DNA from: Novosphingobium fuchskuhlense
GTDB taxonomy: Bacteria > Pseudomonadota > Alphaproteobacteria > Sphingomonadales > Sphingomonadaceae
Assembly (NCBI RefSeq): GCF_001519075.1
Contig: NZ_KQ954245.1
Span: 496,001-560,000, forward strand
Length of the DNA: 64,000 nucleotides
Direction of reading: 5' to 3'
Below the pieces are notes generated by a model. It ran no database searches and was not told where the DNA came from. It saw only the letters and a list, made by a program, of their open reading frames with translations. Numbering within the stretch: the first letter of the stretch is position 1; each line of letters starts with the position of its first letter. Positions 17,029 through 25,870 of this stretch are shown here, piece after piece. The translations under genes and the position numbers were made by a program.

Positions 17029-18281
17029 GCGGCGCCATGCACTCGTCCAGCGTGGACAGCTCGCAGCGCGCAAGCGGTGGCTATCAGGCCTGGGTTGTCG
17101 GTCTGCTCAGCCTCAACTTCGGCATCCTCTTCTTTGATCGCAACGCGCTCAATTTCCTCATGCCCTTCGTGCAGCCCGATCTGCACCTCAGCAACACGCA
17201 GGTCGGCATGTTCAGCTCGGCACTTTCGCTGACCTGGGCGCTATCAGGACTTGCCGTTGGCCGCATTTCCGACAAGCTCGGCTCACGCAAGCCGGTCGTC
17301 GTCGTCGCGACGCTGGCGTTCTGCCTGTGCTCGTTCGCCTCGGGCCTTGCCTCATCGTTCTTCATGCTGCTGGGTGCGCGCCTGCTGATGGGCGCGGCGG
17401 AGGGCGGCGTGATGCCGGTCAGCCACTCGATGATCGTCAGCGAAGTGGCGCCCGAGCGGCGCGGCATGGCGATGGGCGTGGCGCAGAATCTCGGCTCCAA
17501 TCTCCTCGGTTCGGGCCTTGCGCCGCTGCTGCTGGTTCCGGTTGCCGCCACGTATGGCTGGCGCGAGGGTTTCTACCTGGCCGCTGCGCCCGGCCTCATC
17601 ACCGCCGTGGTGATCTGGTTCACCCTGCGCGAGCCACCCGCCGAGGTGCATGACGCCGCCCAGCCCAAGGTTGCGCTCAGCGAGGCCTTTCGCCACCGCA
17701 ACGTCGTGCTCTGCGCGATCATTTCGGTCCTGCTCGTGTCCTACCTCGTGGTGTGCTGGGCCTTCATGCCGCTCTATCTCACCAAGGTGCGCGGGTTTGC
17801 GCCCGAGACGATGGGCTGGCTCATGGCTACGCTCGGCCTCTCGGCAGGTATCGGCAGCTTTGTCGTGCCCGCGATTTCGGATGCCATCGGCCGCCGCCCG
17901 GTGATGATCGGCTTTGCCTTCCTCGGTGTGATCCTGCCGCTCGGCGGGCTATACTATACCGGATCGCCCTGGATGCTCGCGGCGATCTTCTTCCTCGGGT
18001 GGGGACTCAACGGTCTGTTCCCGATGTTCATGGCCACGATCCCCTCGGAATCGGTCGATCCGCGGCTCACCGCAACGCTCACCGGCGTTGTCATGGGGAC
18101 CGGCGAAGTTCTGGGCGGGGTGCTCAGCCCCTTCCTCGCGGGCGCGCTCGCCGATGTCTACGGGCTCTCCGCGGCGCTCTGGCTGATGCTCGCGCTGTGC
18201 ATCCTGGCCGGGATCTGTGCGCTCGGCCTTGTCGAATCCGCCCCGCGGGTAGTGGCCCGCCGTACGCTTGCCCCTGCCTGA
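17025..18281 (+). CDS. MFS transporter, anion/aromatic acid symporter type
   Basis: A 12-helix inner-membrane carrier of about 418 residues. The loop between TM2 and TM3 has GRISDKLGSRKP, the MFS signature motif, and TM4 has LLMGAAEGGVMPVSHSMI. The second half repeats the loop as ISDAIGRRPVMIG. GTG at 17025 overlaps the VOC stop by four bases; an ATG at 17037 in the same frame is the alternative. Carriers of this shape take up organic or aromatic acids. Placement in front of an AraC regulator and the ring-cleavage operon fits substrate uptake across the inner membrane. Confidence 0.87.
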   Translation: MSGAMHSSSVDSSQRASGGYQAWVVGLLSLNFGILFFDRNALNFLMPFVQPDLHLSNTQVGMFSSALSLTWALSGLAVGRISDKLGSRKPVVVVATLAFCLCSFASGLASSFFMLLGARLLMGAAEGGVMPVSHSMIVSEVAPERRGMAMGVAQNLGSNLLGSGLAPLLLVPVAATYGWREGFYLAAAPGLITAVVIWFTLREPPAEVHDAAQPKVALSEAFRHRNVVLCAIISVLLVSYLVVCWAFMPLYLTKVRGFAPETMGWLMATLGLSAGIGSFVVPAISDAIGRRPVMIGFAFLGVILPLGGLYYTGSPWMLAAIFFLGWGLNGLFPMFMATIPSESVDPRLTATLTGVVMGTGEVLGGVLSPFLAGALADVYGLSAALWLMLALCILAGICALGLVESAPRVVARRTLAPA

Positions 18282-18307
18282 TCCTCACTGCAACAAGGAC
18301 CTTCGTC

Positions 18308-19240
18308 ATGACCGCAGTGCAAAAGTTCGCCACCGAAGGGATTGCCCCGCCCGAACGCCTCGCGTTCTGGAACGCGCTGGTCGATCGCGTCTACAGCGGG
18401 ACGTACGTGAAGAGCGCGAGCGAAGACTTCACCGGCGAGATGTGGACGTGGCAGGTGGGCGATCTGGCGATGATCCGGCCACGCTCGACTGCCTCGTTCG
18501 TAGGGCGCGATCCGCGCTACACAGCAGAGGAGCGTCTGATCCTGCACCTGCAGTGCCGGGGTTCAAGCATCCACCGCCAGAGCGGGACCGAGACCGCGCT
18601 CGGCGCGGGCGATTTCGTGATCGCCTCGCCGCACGAGGCCTATGCCATCGACCTGGCCGCACATGAGTTGCTCGTAGTCGAGTTTCCCCGCGCGCCGTTG
18701 GCCGAGCGGTTTGCCGGGCTCGACGATATGCTTCGCCAGCGCATGAGCGGCGCGACCCCGGGCGCACGCGTGTTCCATGATTTCCTCCTCTCGCTCTGGC
18801 GGCAAAGCCAGCAGGGCTTTTCCGATCCGGACTGGCAGGATGGGGTCAGCCAGGTGTTCTACGATCTGATTGCTCTCGCCATGCGCGGCGCTGCGCGGGG
18901 CGAAGCCGCCATGCCGGCTGCTGACAGCGCGCTGCGCCGCCGGGTGCTTGGCATGATCGAGGCGCAGCTTCCCGATCCGGCGCTGCGTACGCTCAGCCTC
19001 TCCGCCGCTTGTGGGGCTTCGGTGCGCACGGTGCAGAACCTGTTTGCAGGAATGGGCACTACGCCGAGCGCCTATATCCTCGAGCGGCGGCTTGTCCGTG
19101 CTGCCGAGCGGCTCCACGCCGCGCCGGAGGCAAGCATCACCGAAATCGCGTTCGAATGCGGCTTCAACGATAGCGCTTATTTCGCCCGTGCATTTCGGCA
19201 GCGGTTTGGCGTTTCACCAAGTGAATGGCGACGCAAATAG
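18308..19240 (+). CDS. AraC family transcriptional regulator
   Basis: A 310-residue activator with an N-terminal cupin-like sensor of the AraC-binding-like type (with LILHLQCRGSSIHRQSG) and a C-terminal double helix-turn-helix ending in IAFECGFNDSAYFARAFRQRFG, the AraC signature. The ATG at 18308 is preceded by AAGGA; the frame is open further upstream, but that part lies inside the MFS gene. It sits 138 bp before the TonB receptor that heads the 13-gene operon and is the best candidate for its activator (inference). Confidence 0.88.
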   Translation: MTAVQKFATEGIAPPERLAFWNALVDRVYSGTYVKSASEDFTGEMWTWQVGDLAMIRPRSTASFVGRDPRYTAEERLILHLQCRGSSIHRQSGTETALGAGDFVIASPHEAYAIDLAAHELLVVEFPRAPLAERFAGLDDMLRQRMSGATPGARVFHDFLLSLWRQSQQGFSDPDWQDGVSQVFYDLIALAMRGAARGEAAMPAADSALRRRVLGMIEAQLPDPALRTLSLSAACGASVRTVQNLFAGMGTTPSAYILERRLVRAAERLHAAPEASITEIAFECGFNDSAYFARAFRQRFGVSPSEWRRK

Positions 19241-19378
19241 CCGGGTTTGCGCTTCAGTCCTGTTCGCCTTGCGCTCCAGTGCAAGCCGGTGTGGCCAAAG
19301 TGGACTATGAATTCGAATGCGCATGTCCGCCCGCCCGAGGGGCGAAGTGGGCAGTGACACTGTTATAGGGAGAGCAAC

Positions 19379-21904
19379 ATGAGACGAACGACGGTATCGC
19401 TTGCCGTGCTCGCTGCTGCGCTGGCCACGCCGGCCTTGGCGCAGAGCACGCCGCCAGCCCAGGCAGAAGCCGCTCCGGAAGGCGGCATTGCAGAAATCGT
19501 GGTTACGGCACAGAAACGTGCGGAAAACGTGCAGGATGTTCCGATCGCCATCTCGGCGTTCACTTCGGACACGCTGCAGGAACGCTCGGTGACCAGCGTT
19601 GCGGCGCTTTCGAACATTGCGCCCAACGTCACGCTGGACGCCGGCACCCCGTTCTCGGGTTCGACTGCCGTCCTTTCGGCCTACATCCGCGGCATCGGTG
19701 CAAACGACTTCGCGTTCAACATCGATCCGGGCGTGGGCATCTACCTCGATGGCGTCTACCTGGCCCGTTCGGTCGGCGCGAACCAGGATCTGCCGGACGT
19801 CGAGCGCATCGAAGTCCTCAAGGGTCCGCAGGGTACCCTGTTCGGCCGCAACACCATCGGCGGCGCGATCTCGATCGTCACGCACGATCCGGGCAAGGAG
19901 TTCCGTTTCAAGGGTGACGTCACGGTCGGTCGCTTCAGCCTTGTGCAGACGCGCGGCACGGTCGATCTGCCGATCGCCGACGGGCTCGGAGCCTCGGTCA
20001 GTTTCTCGACCAAGAACCGCACCGGCTATCTGAAGCGCATCGCGTTCCCGGGTGCAGGCAACTATGCTTCCACCAACATCCAGAACTACAAGGCCGCTGG
20101 CTACAACAACATCGGTCTCGGCACCGAAGGCGGCGACAACAACTGGAACCTGCGCGGCAAGGTGAAGTACGACACGGGGGCGTTCACCGCGACCCTGTCG
20201 GCCGATTACACCAATGTCGACCAGAGCCAGATCGCCAACACGCTGATCACGACGACGCCTGCCGTCTTCGCCGGCACCTACAACTGCGCGATTGCGGCTT
20301 CGAGCACCGATTGTGGCGGCGGTCCGCCCGCGTTCGCCTATATCGGTGGCATCGGCGGCCTCAATTCGATCTTCGACAACCCGTCTGTCTATGGCGTCAA
20401 CGTCGATGCTGATCCGCGCAACAACCGGCTGCCCTATGACAACCGGTTCGTGACTGGAAACATCGACACGAGCTATGCCAACGGCAACAACTACTCGAAG
20501 CTGAAATCCTACGGCGGCTCGCTGACGATGGCCTATGATCTGTCGGACAGCGTCACGCTGAAGTCGATCACCGGCTACCGCGAACTGCACTGGAACGTGG
20601 GCACCGACCTCGACGGGTCACCGCTCAATTTCCTCCACACCAGCTTCACCACCGAGCAGTGGCAGTTCAGCCAGGAGCTGCAGCTCCTCGGCAATGCCAT
20701 GGACAAGAAGCTTAACTACGTGCTGGGCGCCTACTACTTCAAGGAAGCGGGCAACCTGCATGACTACGTGACCTTCGCGGAAGGGTTGCTGCAGGTTGAT
20801 GGTCCCAACAACCTCAAGACCAAGAACTACGCGTTCTTCGGCCAGGTGGACTACAAGTTCAGCGACATGTTCGGCATCACGGTGGGTGGCCGCTACACGC
20901 ACGAGGACAAGGAGTTCGAAGGCTTCCAGTCGGATGCCAATGGCCTCACCTACAAGATCCTCAACTTCCTCGCCGGGATCAACGCCGGCCCGCCGGCCTG
21001 TGCCAACATCAATCCGATCAGCGACGCCTGCCGCATCGCTGCCGGGTTCCCCAACGCTGGGCAGCCGCTGCGCTACTACGTCGCGGGCGTGCAGCAGAAG
21101 AAGTTCAACAACTTCGCCCCCAAGGTTGGCGTGCAGTTCCATCCCAACGACGATGTGATGGTCTATGCCAGCTGGTCGAAGGGGTACAAGACCGGTGGCT
21201 GGACGACCCGTCTTTCCAACCCGCTGCCCTACGCTCCGGGCTTCGGCGAGGAGAAGGCGACCACGTATGAACTTGGTGTCAAGTCGACCCTGATCGACCG
21301 CCGCCTCCAGGTCAACGCGGCCGTGTTCCAGACGGACTACAAGGGCATCCAGCTGAACTTCCAGCAGGGCGTCTCGCCAACCATCCAGAACGCGGGTGAT
21401 GCGAAGATCAAGGGCTTCGAGGTTGAAGTGACCGCAGCGCCGGCCGATGGGCTTACCATCACCGGTTCGGTCGGCCACCTCGATGCGAAGTACACGTCGG
21501 TGCTGGCGCCGGCGCAGGTTGCAACCAACCCGTTCCAGGCCGGTGTGTTCCCGGGTGCCGATCTGCCCAAGACGCCGAAGTGGAAGTTCAACATCTCGCC
21601 GCGTTACGAGGCGAAGTTCGCGAACGGCGGCAAGCTGATCTTCGTGGCGGACTACACGCACTCGTCGTCGCTGTGGAACGATACCGAGCGCGCGTATCTG
21701 CTGCAGCGTCCAGGTACGGATATCCTGAACGGTTCGATCACCTACAAGGAACCGGAGGACCACTGGGACCTGACTGTGGGCATGACCAACATCACCGATA
21801 CGCGTTATCTGGTGACCGGTCAGGCTCAGATCGCCGGCGGCCAGATCTACGGAACCTACAGCCGTCCGCGCGAGTGGTACGCTAAGCTGGGTCTGAAGTT
21901 CTGA
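19379..21904 (+). CDS. TonB-dependent outer-membrane receptor
   Basis: An 841-residue energised outer-membrane channel. It has a signal peptide ending ALAQS near residue 22, a TonB box EIVVTAQKR near 41, a plug domain with YIRGIGANDF and ERIEVLKGPQGTLFGRN, and a C-terminal barrel ending in the aromatic strand WYAKLGLKF. ATG 19379 follows AGGGAGAGCAAC. It is the first gene of the aromatic operon and likely brings a bulky phenolic compound into the periplasm; TonB receptors of this type serve lignin-derived biaryls in other sphingomonads (family knowledge). Confidence 0.93.
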   Translation: MRRTTVSLAVLAAALATPALAQSTPPAQAEAAPEGGIAEIVVTAQKRAENVQDVPIAISAFTSDTLQERSVTSVAALSNIAPNVTLDAGTPFSGSTAVLSAYIRGIGANDFAFNIDPGVGIYLDGVYLARSVGANQDLPDVERIEVLKGPQGTLFGRNTIGGAISIVTHDPGKEFRFKGDVTVGRFSLVQTRGTVDLPIADGLGASVSFSTKNRTGYLKRIAFPGAGNYASTNIQNYKAAGYNNIGLGTEGGDNNWNLRGKVKYDTGAFTATLSADYTNVDQSQIANTLITTTPAVFAGTYNCAIAASSTDCGGGPPAFAYIGGIGGLNSIFDNPSVYGVNVDADPRNNRLPYDNRFVTGNIDTSYANGNNYSKLKSYGGSLTMAYDLSDSVTLKSITGYRELHWNVGTDLDGSPLNFLHTSFTTEQWQFSQELQLLGNAMDKKLNYVLGAYYFKEAGNLHDYVTFAEGLLQVDGPNNLKTKNYAFFGQVDYKFSDMFGITVGGRYTHEDKEFEGFQSDANGLTYKILNFLAGINAGPPACANINPISDACRIAAGFPNAGQPLRYYVAGVQQKKFNNFAPKVGVQFHPNDDVMVYASWSKGYKTGGWTTRLSNPLPYAPGFGEEKATTYELGVKSTLIDRRLQVNAAVFQTDYKGIQLNFQQGVSPTIQNAGDAKIKGFEVEVTAAPADGLTITGSVGHLDAKYTSVLAPAQVATNPFQAGVFPGADLPKTPKWKFNISPRYEAKFANGGKLIFVADYTHSSSLWNDTERAYLLQRPGTDILNGSITYKEPEDHWDLTVGMTNITDTRYLVTGQAQIAGGQIYGTYSRPREWYAKLGLKF

Positions 21905-21919
21905 TTGGTGCATGACAGG

Positions 21920-21945
21920 GGGCGGGTGCCGGAAGGTGCCCGCCC
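21920..21945 (+). terminator. hairpin between TonB receptor and first cupin gene
   Basis: An 11-bp stem (two G-U pairs) with a GGAA tetraloop forms at 21920-21945, directly after the receptor stop. No poly-T follows and the next gene starts 19 bases later on the same strand. It is thus more likely a partial terminator or 3' mRNA stabiliser that lowers expression of downstream genes compared with the receptor. Confidence 0.55.
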
Positions 21946-21964
21946 AACTGCAATGGAGAGACAA

Positions 21965-22498
21965 ATGCCTGAAACCGCCCACTCCGAGTTCTGGAAAGGC
22001 ATCAAGCCGGTCGAGAAGGTGTTCCGGGAAGGCGGCCTTCCCGAAGTGTATCTCTCGAAGATCGCCGAGGGCGACGAGCGCTACTGGGTGCCGATCAGCG
22101 AGACGGTGAGCTCCAAGCCCGTCTGGATCAGCCCGACCAAGAACATGTGGGCCGACGTCCTCATGTCGAAATCTGCGGGTCTGGTGAACCGCCATTATCA
22201 CCCGCATCCGATCTGGGCCTACACGATCAGCGGCAAGTGGGCCTACCTTGAACACGAGTGGACTGCGACTGCGGGCGACTTCGTTTACGAGACCCCGGGC
22301 GAGAGCCACACGCTCGTCTGCTATGAACACGAAGATCCGATGAAGGTGTTCTTCGTCGTCTCCGGCCCGCTGATGTGGCTGGATGACGATGGCAACACGA
22401 CCGGGCACTTCGACGTATTTGACTATATCAAGAACGCGCGCGAACATTACGACCGGGTCGGCATCGGTGCCGACTACGTCGATACGCTGATCCGCTAA
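21965..22498 (+). CDS. cupin of the 2,4'-dihydroxyacetophenone dioxygenase family (copy 1)
   Basis: A 177-residue single-domain cupin resembling 2,4'-dihydroxyacetophenone dioxygenase (DAD), an iron enzyme that cleaves a hydroxyacetophenone side chain to 4-hydroxybenzoate and formate. The metal set is visible as RHYHP (His77, His79), YLEHEW (Glu96) and ESHTL (His115), nearly the positions I recall for DAD. ATG 21965 follows GGAGAGACAA. It is the most divergent of three tandem copies and keeps the 3-His-1-Glu site. Exact substrate unknown. Confidence 0.82.
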   Translation: MPETAHSEFWKGIKPVEKVFREGGLPEVYLSKIAEGDERYWVPISETVSSKPVWISPTKNMWADVLMSKSAGLVNRHYHPHPIWAYTISGKWAYLEHEWTATAGDFVYETPGESHTLVCYEHEDPMKVFFVVSGPLMWLDDDGNTTGHFDVFDYIKNAREHYDRVGIGADYVDTLIR

Positions 22499-22512
22499 GA
22501 GGAGCGCTTTTC

Positions 22513-23049
22513 ATGAATGCCATGACTGCACCGCCATCGTCGAAGAAGGAAATTGTCGACGTCGGCTTTGCGCATCGCGAACTCGTCGCCCGGCTCAGTC
22601 CCGGTGGCCGCTATATTGACGCGCAGACCGACGTCGACAGCCCTTGGGTGCCCTTCGGCGACAATGCCGCGATCAAGCATCTTGCCTTCGACGTGCGGCA
22701 GGGCATCTTCTCGAATATCCTGTGGGTGAAGAGCCCCGGCACGATCGGCACGCACCTCCACCGCGGCACGATCGTCATGGTCTGCCTTGAAGGCAGCGTG
22801 CGCTATCTGGAGTATGATTGGGTCGCTTCACCCGGCGGGCTGATCCTTGAAGTCCCCGGCGAAAGCCATACGCTCGTCACCGAGCACCCCGAAGGCGTCA
22901 AGCTGTTCGGGTGGATGCAGGGCCCGATCGACTTTTTCGACGAAAACGGGAAGTTCGTCGACACCTCGGACGTCTGGTGGTTCATCAACCACTACGAGAC
23001 CTATTGCCGAGAAAACAACATCCCGATCAATCCCAAGCTCTACCTCTAA
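22513..23049 (+). CDS. cupin of the 2,4'-dihydroxyacetophenone dioxygenase family (copy 2)
   Basis: A 178-residue cupin with metal ligands THLHRG (His81, His83), YLEYDW (Glu100) and ESHTL (His119). It shares long identical stretches with copy 3, such as SPWVPFGDNAA, HLAFDVR and RYLEYDWV, and the C-terminal pattern YCRENNIPIN. It begins 14 bp after copy 1, with GAGGAG upstream of the ATG. The likely role is oxygenolytic cleavage or a related step on a phenolic ketone. It could also be the second subunit type of a hetero-oligomer with copy 3. Confidence 0.82.
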   Translation: MNAMTAPPSSKKEIVDVGFAHRELVARLSPGGRYIDAQTDVDSPWVPFGDNAAIKHLAFDVRQGIFSNILWVKSPGTIGTHLHRGTIVMVCLEGSVRYLEYDWVASPGGLILEVPGESHTLVTEHPEGVKLFGWMQGPIDFFDENGKFVDTSDVWWFINHYETYCRENNIPINPKLYL

Positions 23050-23063
23050 AGGGACCGCACGCC

Positions 23064-23597
23064 ATGGCCACCATGACCGCCCCGCCTTCGGGGGCCTACA
23101 AGATCGTCGATGTACCCGAACTCTATGGTGCGCTGATCAAGTCCAAGGGCATCGAGGGAACCTATGTCGGCGCCTCGGAAACCGAGAGCCCGTGGGTGCC
23201 CTTCGGCGACAACGCCGCAATCCGGCACCTTGCCTTCGACGTGCGCGACAATGTCTACGTCAACATCCTGTGGATCAAGGGCCCGGGCGTGATCGGTACG
23301 CACAAGCACCGCGGCCGTGTCTGGGCGATTGGGCTTGAAGGTTCGTTCCGCTATCTGGAATACGACTGGGTCTGCAAGCCGGGCGAGTTCATCACCGAGA
23401 CGCCGGGCACCGCGCACACGCTGGTGACGGATGATCCGAACGGCATGAAGGCCCTGTTCCACATGCAAGGCGCAAACGAGTTCTTCGACGAGCATGGTAA
23501 CCACGTCGAGACGCTCGACGTGTGGTGGTTCATGAACCACTACGAGACCTACTGCCGGGAGCACAACATCCCGATCAACAAGCAGCTCTATCTCTGA
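23064..23597 (+). CDS. cupin of the 2,4'-dihydroxyacetophenone dioxygenase family (copy 3)
   Basis: A 177-residue cupin with ligands THKHRG (His80, His82), YLEYDW (Glu99) and AHTLV (His118). It is the close paralogue of copy 2; the C-terminal YCREHNIPIN differs at one residue. The ATG at 23064 starts MATMTAPPSG, matching the MTAPPS start of copy 2, which supports the choice of both starts. It lies 14 bp after copy 2 and 12 bp before the Rieske oxygenase gene. All metal ligands are kept, so none of the three copies looks dead. Confidence 0.82.
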   Translation: MATMTAPPSGAYKIVDVPELYGALIKSKGIEGTYVGASETESPWVPFGDNAAIRHLAFDVRDNVYVNILWIKGPGVIGTHKHRGRVWAIGLEGSFRYLEYDWVCKPGEFITETPGTAHTLVTDDPNGMKALFHMQGANEFFDEHGNHVETLDVWWFMNHYETYCREHNIPINKQLYL

Positions 23598-23609
23598 GGA
23601 GCAGCGGAC

Positions 23610-24680
23610 ATGAGCATTGCTGGGGTCCCCAAACTCGGTCCGGAGCCGGTTGGCACGTACCTGCGCAACACGTGGTACGTAGCGGGCTGGGCAAGTGATC
23701 TGGGTGAGGCTCCCCATCAACGTGTGTTCCTTGAAGAGCCCGTTGCTTTGTTCCGCGATGCAGACGGCAAAGCTCATGCCGTTTCAGGTCGCTGCCCGCA
23801 TCGCTGGGCGCCGTTGGGGCAGGGCACGGTGGTGGAGGGCGCGCTCATGTGCCCCTACCATGGCTTGCGCTTCGACGGCACCGGAGCCTGCGTCCACAAT
23901 CCGCACCCCGGCGGCCAGCTTCCAGAGAACCGGCTGCAGGTCTATCCGCTGGTCGAGCGTCACGCGCTGCTGTGGATCTGGATGGGCGAGGCGGACAAGG
24001 CCGATCCCGCCCTGATCCCGGACTTCGGCTGGCTCTCCGATCCGAAGTGGGAAGCCGTGCGCGGCGCGACCGTGGCGGAGGGCCACTACGAGCTCTACAG
24101 CGACAACATCCTCGACCTGAGCCACGCGAATTTTGTCCACCCGGCGCTGGTGGCCGCCGCCTTCACCGAAGGTGACCGCAAGTTCTGGCAGGATGGCGAG
24201 ACGGTCCATGCCGAATACATCCGCCTGAATGACTATCTCTCCGAAGGCATCGGCGGGATGCTGGGCCGGATCGGGGTGAAGCAGGACTTTTGCGGCTGGG
24301 TCGTCTGGCACGCCCCCGCCGTGCTCTATTTCGATTTCCGCGCCGGACCTCCGGGCACCCCGCGCGAGGATTGCACGCTGCTCCCCTCGTTGCACGCCTT
24401 CACGCCCGAAACGCCGGACACGACGCACTATTTCTGGGCGACTGCCCGCGACTTCGCGCTGGGCGATGCCGAGTTCACCGCCGGAATGCGCGCCGCGCTC
24501 GAATTTGCCTTCGAGCAGGAGGACATGCCGCTCATCCGCGACAGCCACCGCCTGATGCGCGGGGCCGATTTCTGGGACCTGCGGCCCGCTATCCTGAACG
24601 GTGACGGGGGCGGGGTGCGCGCACGCCGCATGCTGCAGCGCCTCATCGACCGCGAACGACAACAATCCTCCACGGCCTGA
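23610..24680 (+). CDS. Rieske non-heme iron oxygenase, VanA-like alpha subunit
   Basis: A 356-residue oxygenase component. The Rieske [2Fe-2S] motif is CPHR (Cys62, His64) and CPYHG (Cys81, His84). The mononuclear iron site is DNILDLSHANFVH (Asp169, His172, His177). Length and layout match vanillate O-demethylase and related single-component alpha subunits (about 340-360 residues). No ferredoxin reductase is in the operon, so electrons must come from elsewhere. O-demethylation or ring hydroxylation of a methoxyphenol fits the context but is not proven. Confidence 0.88.
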   Translation: MSIAGVPKLGPEPVGTYLRNTWYVAGWASDLGEAPHQRVFLEEPVALFRDADGKAHAVSGRCPHRWAPLGQGTVVEGALMCPYHGLRFDGTGACVHNPHPGGQLPENRLQVYPLVERHALLWIWMGEADKADPALIPDFGWLSDPKWEAVRGATVAEGHYELYSDNILDLSHANFVHPALVAAAFTEGDRKFWQDGETVHAEYIRLNDYLSEGIGGMLGRIGVKQDFCGWVVWHAPAVLYFDFRAGPPGTPREDCTLLPSLHAFTPETPDTTHYFWATARDFALGDAEFTAGMRAALEFAFEQEDMPLIRDSHRLMRGADFWDLRPAILNGDGGGVRARRMLQRLIDRERQQSSTA

Positions 24681-24716
24681 ACACGGCCGCAAGGGGGAAG
24701 GAGAGGACAAACAGCA

Positions 24717-25556
24717 ATGGCAATTCTGGACCGTTTCGACATCAGGGGGCGAACCGCGCTCGTCACCGGCGCGGCCTCTGGCATCGGCCTTGCCTATGCC
24801 GAAGCCATGGCCGAGGCCGGCGCTGCGGTCTCGCTCACAGATATCGATGGCGAAGGCGCGATGCGTGAAGCCACTCGCCTGCGCGAAGCCGGCTTCGAGG
24901 CCCGCGCCGACCAGCTCGACGTCTCGAACAGCGATGCCGTCGCCGCCGCCTTCGATGCCCACGCCAAGGCCTATGGCGGGCTCGACATTGCCTTCGCCAA
25001 TGCCGGGATCGATACGGGTGCCGGCTTCTGGAACCCCGCTGGCCACCGCAATCCGGAAGGGCAGGTCGATACCTACGACCCGAAGCGCTGGGACAAGTCG
25101 ATCTCGGTCAATCTCTCGGGCGTGTTCTACACGGTGAGCAATGCCGTGCGGATCATGAAGCAGCCCGGCCGCACCAATGGCCGCAGCGGCGGGTCGATCA
25201 TCTGCACCGCGTCGAACGCAGGCCTTGTTACCGAACCCATCGTCGGCCTGCCCTATATGCCTGCCAAGGCTGGCGTCCTCCACATGGTGCGCGCGCTGGG
25301 CCTCGAGCTCGCCGAATTCCGCATCCGCATCAACGCCATCGCGCCGGGTCCGTTCGTCACCAATATCGGCGGAGGCTGGCTCAAGAAGGACCCCGTCGCG
25401 CGCAAGGCGTGGGACGCCATCGTGCCGCTGGGCGCGGTGGCGGAGACGGATCAACTCAAACCGCTGGCGCTTTTGCTGGCGTCTGATGCTTCCGATTACA
25501 TGACCGGAAGCCATGTCGTTATCGATGGAGGCATGATGCTAGGGAAGTTCCAATGA
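24717..25556 (+). CDS. short-chain dehydrogenase/reductase (SDR)
   Basis: A 279-residue classical SDR. The cofactor motif is TGAASGIG near residue 18, the structural motif ANAG lies near 96, and the catalytic YMPAK lies near 182. A C-terminal DGGMM follows. It prefers NAD by the acidic DIDG after strand 2. It overlaps the cytochrome gene by four bases (ATGA). Probably oxidises a benzylic or side-chain alcohol made by the flavocytochrome or oxygenase encoded next to it. Confidence 0.88.
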   Translation: MAILDRFDIRGRTALVTGAASGIGLAYAEAMAEAGAAVSLTDIDGEGAMREATRLREAGFEARADQLDVSNSDAVAAAFDAHAKAYGGLDIAFANAGIDTGAGFWNPAGHRNPEGQVDTYDPKRWDKSISVNLSGVFYTVSNAVRIMKQPGRTNGRSGGSIICTASNAGLVTEPIVGLPYMPAKAGVLHMVRALGLELAEFRIRINAIAPGPFVTNIGGGWLKKDPVARKAWDAIVPLGAVAETDQLKPLALLLASDASDYMTGSHVVIDGGMMLGKFQ

Positions 25557-25870
25557 GGCGCGCGGTTGCCCTTGTCGCTGGCCTTGCGCTGGCGGGCTCC
25601 GCACAGGCAGCGCAAAAGCTGGGCGAAGCGCAAGCGCAGCGCAGCCCGGAACAGGTCTATTCGGCCGTGTGCGGCTATTGCCACGGCAAGAACGTTGGCC
25701 CGGTGATACGCGGGCGCGGGCTTCCCGCCGAGGCGGTCGAGTATCAGGTCCGCCATGGCCAAAATGCCATGCCCGCCTTCCGACCGACCGAAATCACGCC
25801 CGCAGAGCTTAAGGCGCTCGCCGCCTGGATCCAGACCAGCGCTGCCGATCCCAAGGAGCACGGCCAATGA
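25553..25870 (+). CDS. small periplasmic cytochrome c, likely partner of the flavoprotein
   Basis: A 105-residue class I cytochrome c with a cleavable signal (GSAQAA near 15-20), heme motif CGYCH at 40-44 and distal methionine in NAMPAF at Met73. It is translationally coupled on both sides by ATGA overlaps, to the SDR before and the flavoprotein after. In p-cresol methylhydroxylase and eugenol hydroxylase a cytochrome of this size is the electron-accepting subunit of an FAD enzyme, which is what the arrangement suggests. Confidence 0.88.
   Translation: MRRAVALVAGLALAGSAQAAQKLGEAQAQRSPEQVYSAVCGYCHGKNVGPVIRGRGLPAEAVEYQVRHGQNAMPAFRPTEITPAELKALAAWIQTSAADPKEHGQ

Noticed and set aside
19313..19326. 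GAATGCGCA before the TonB receptor, also found inverted near 14366 in the IclR promoter
   Set aside because: A nine-base match in two short regions can arise by chance at this GC content, and it is not palindromic in both places.
23784..25514. Long minus-strand open frame opposite the Rieske and SDR genes
   Set aside because: No ribosome site and antisense-type composition; the plus-strand proteins have intact catalytic motifs.
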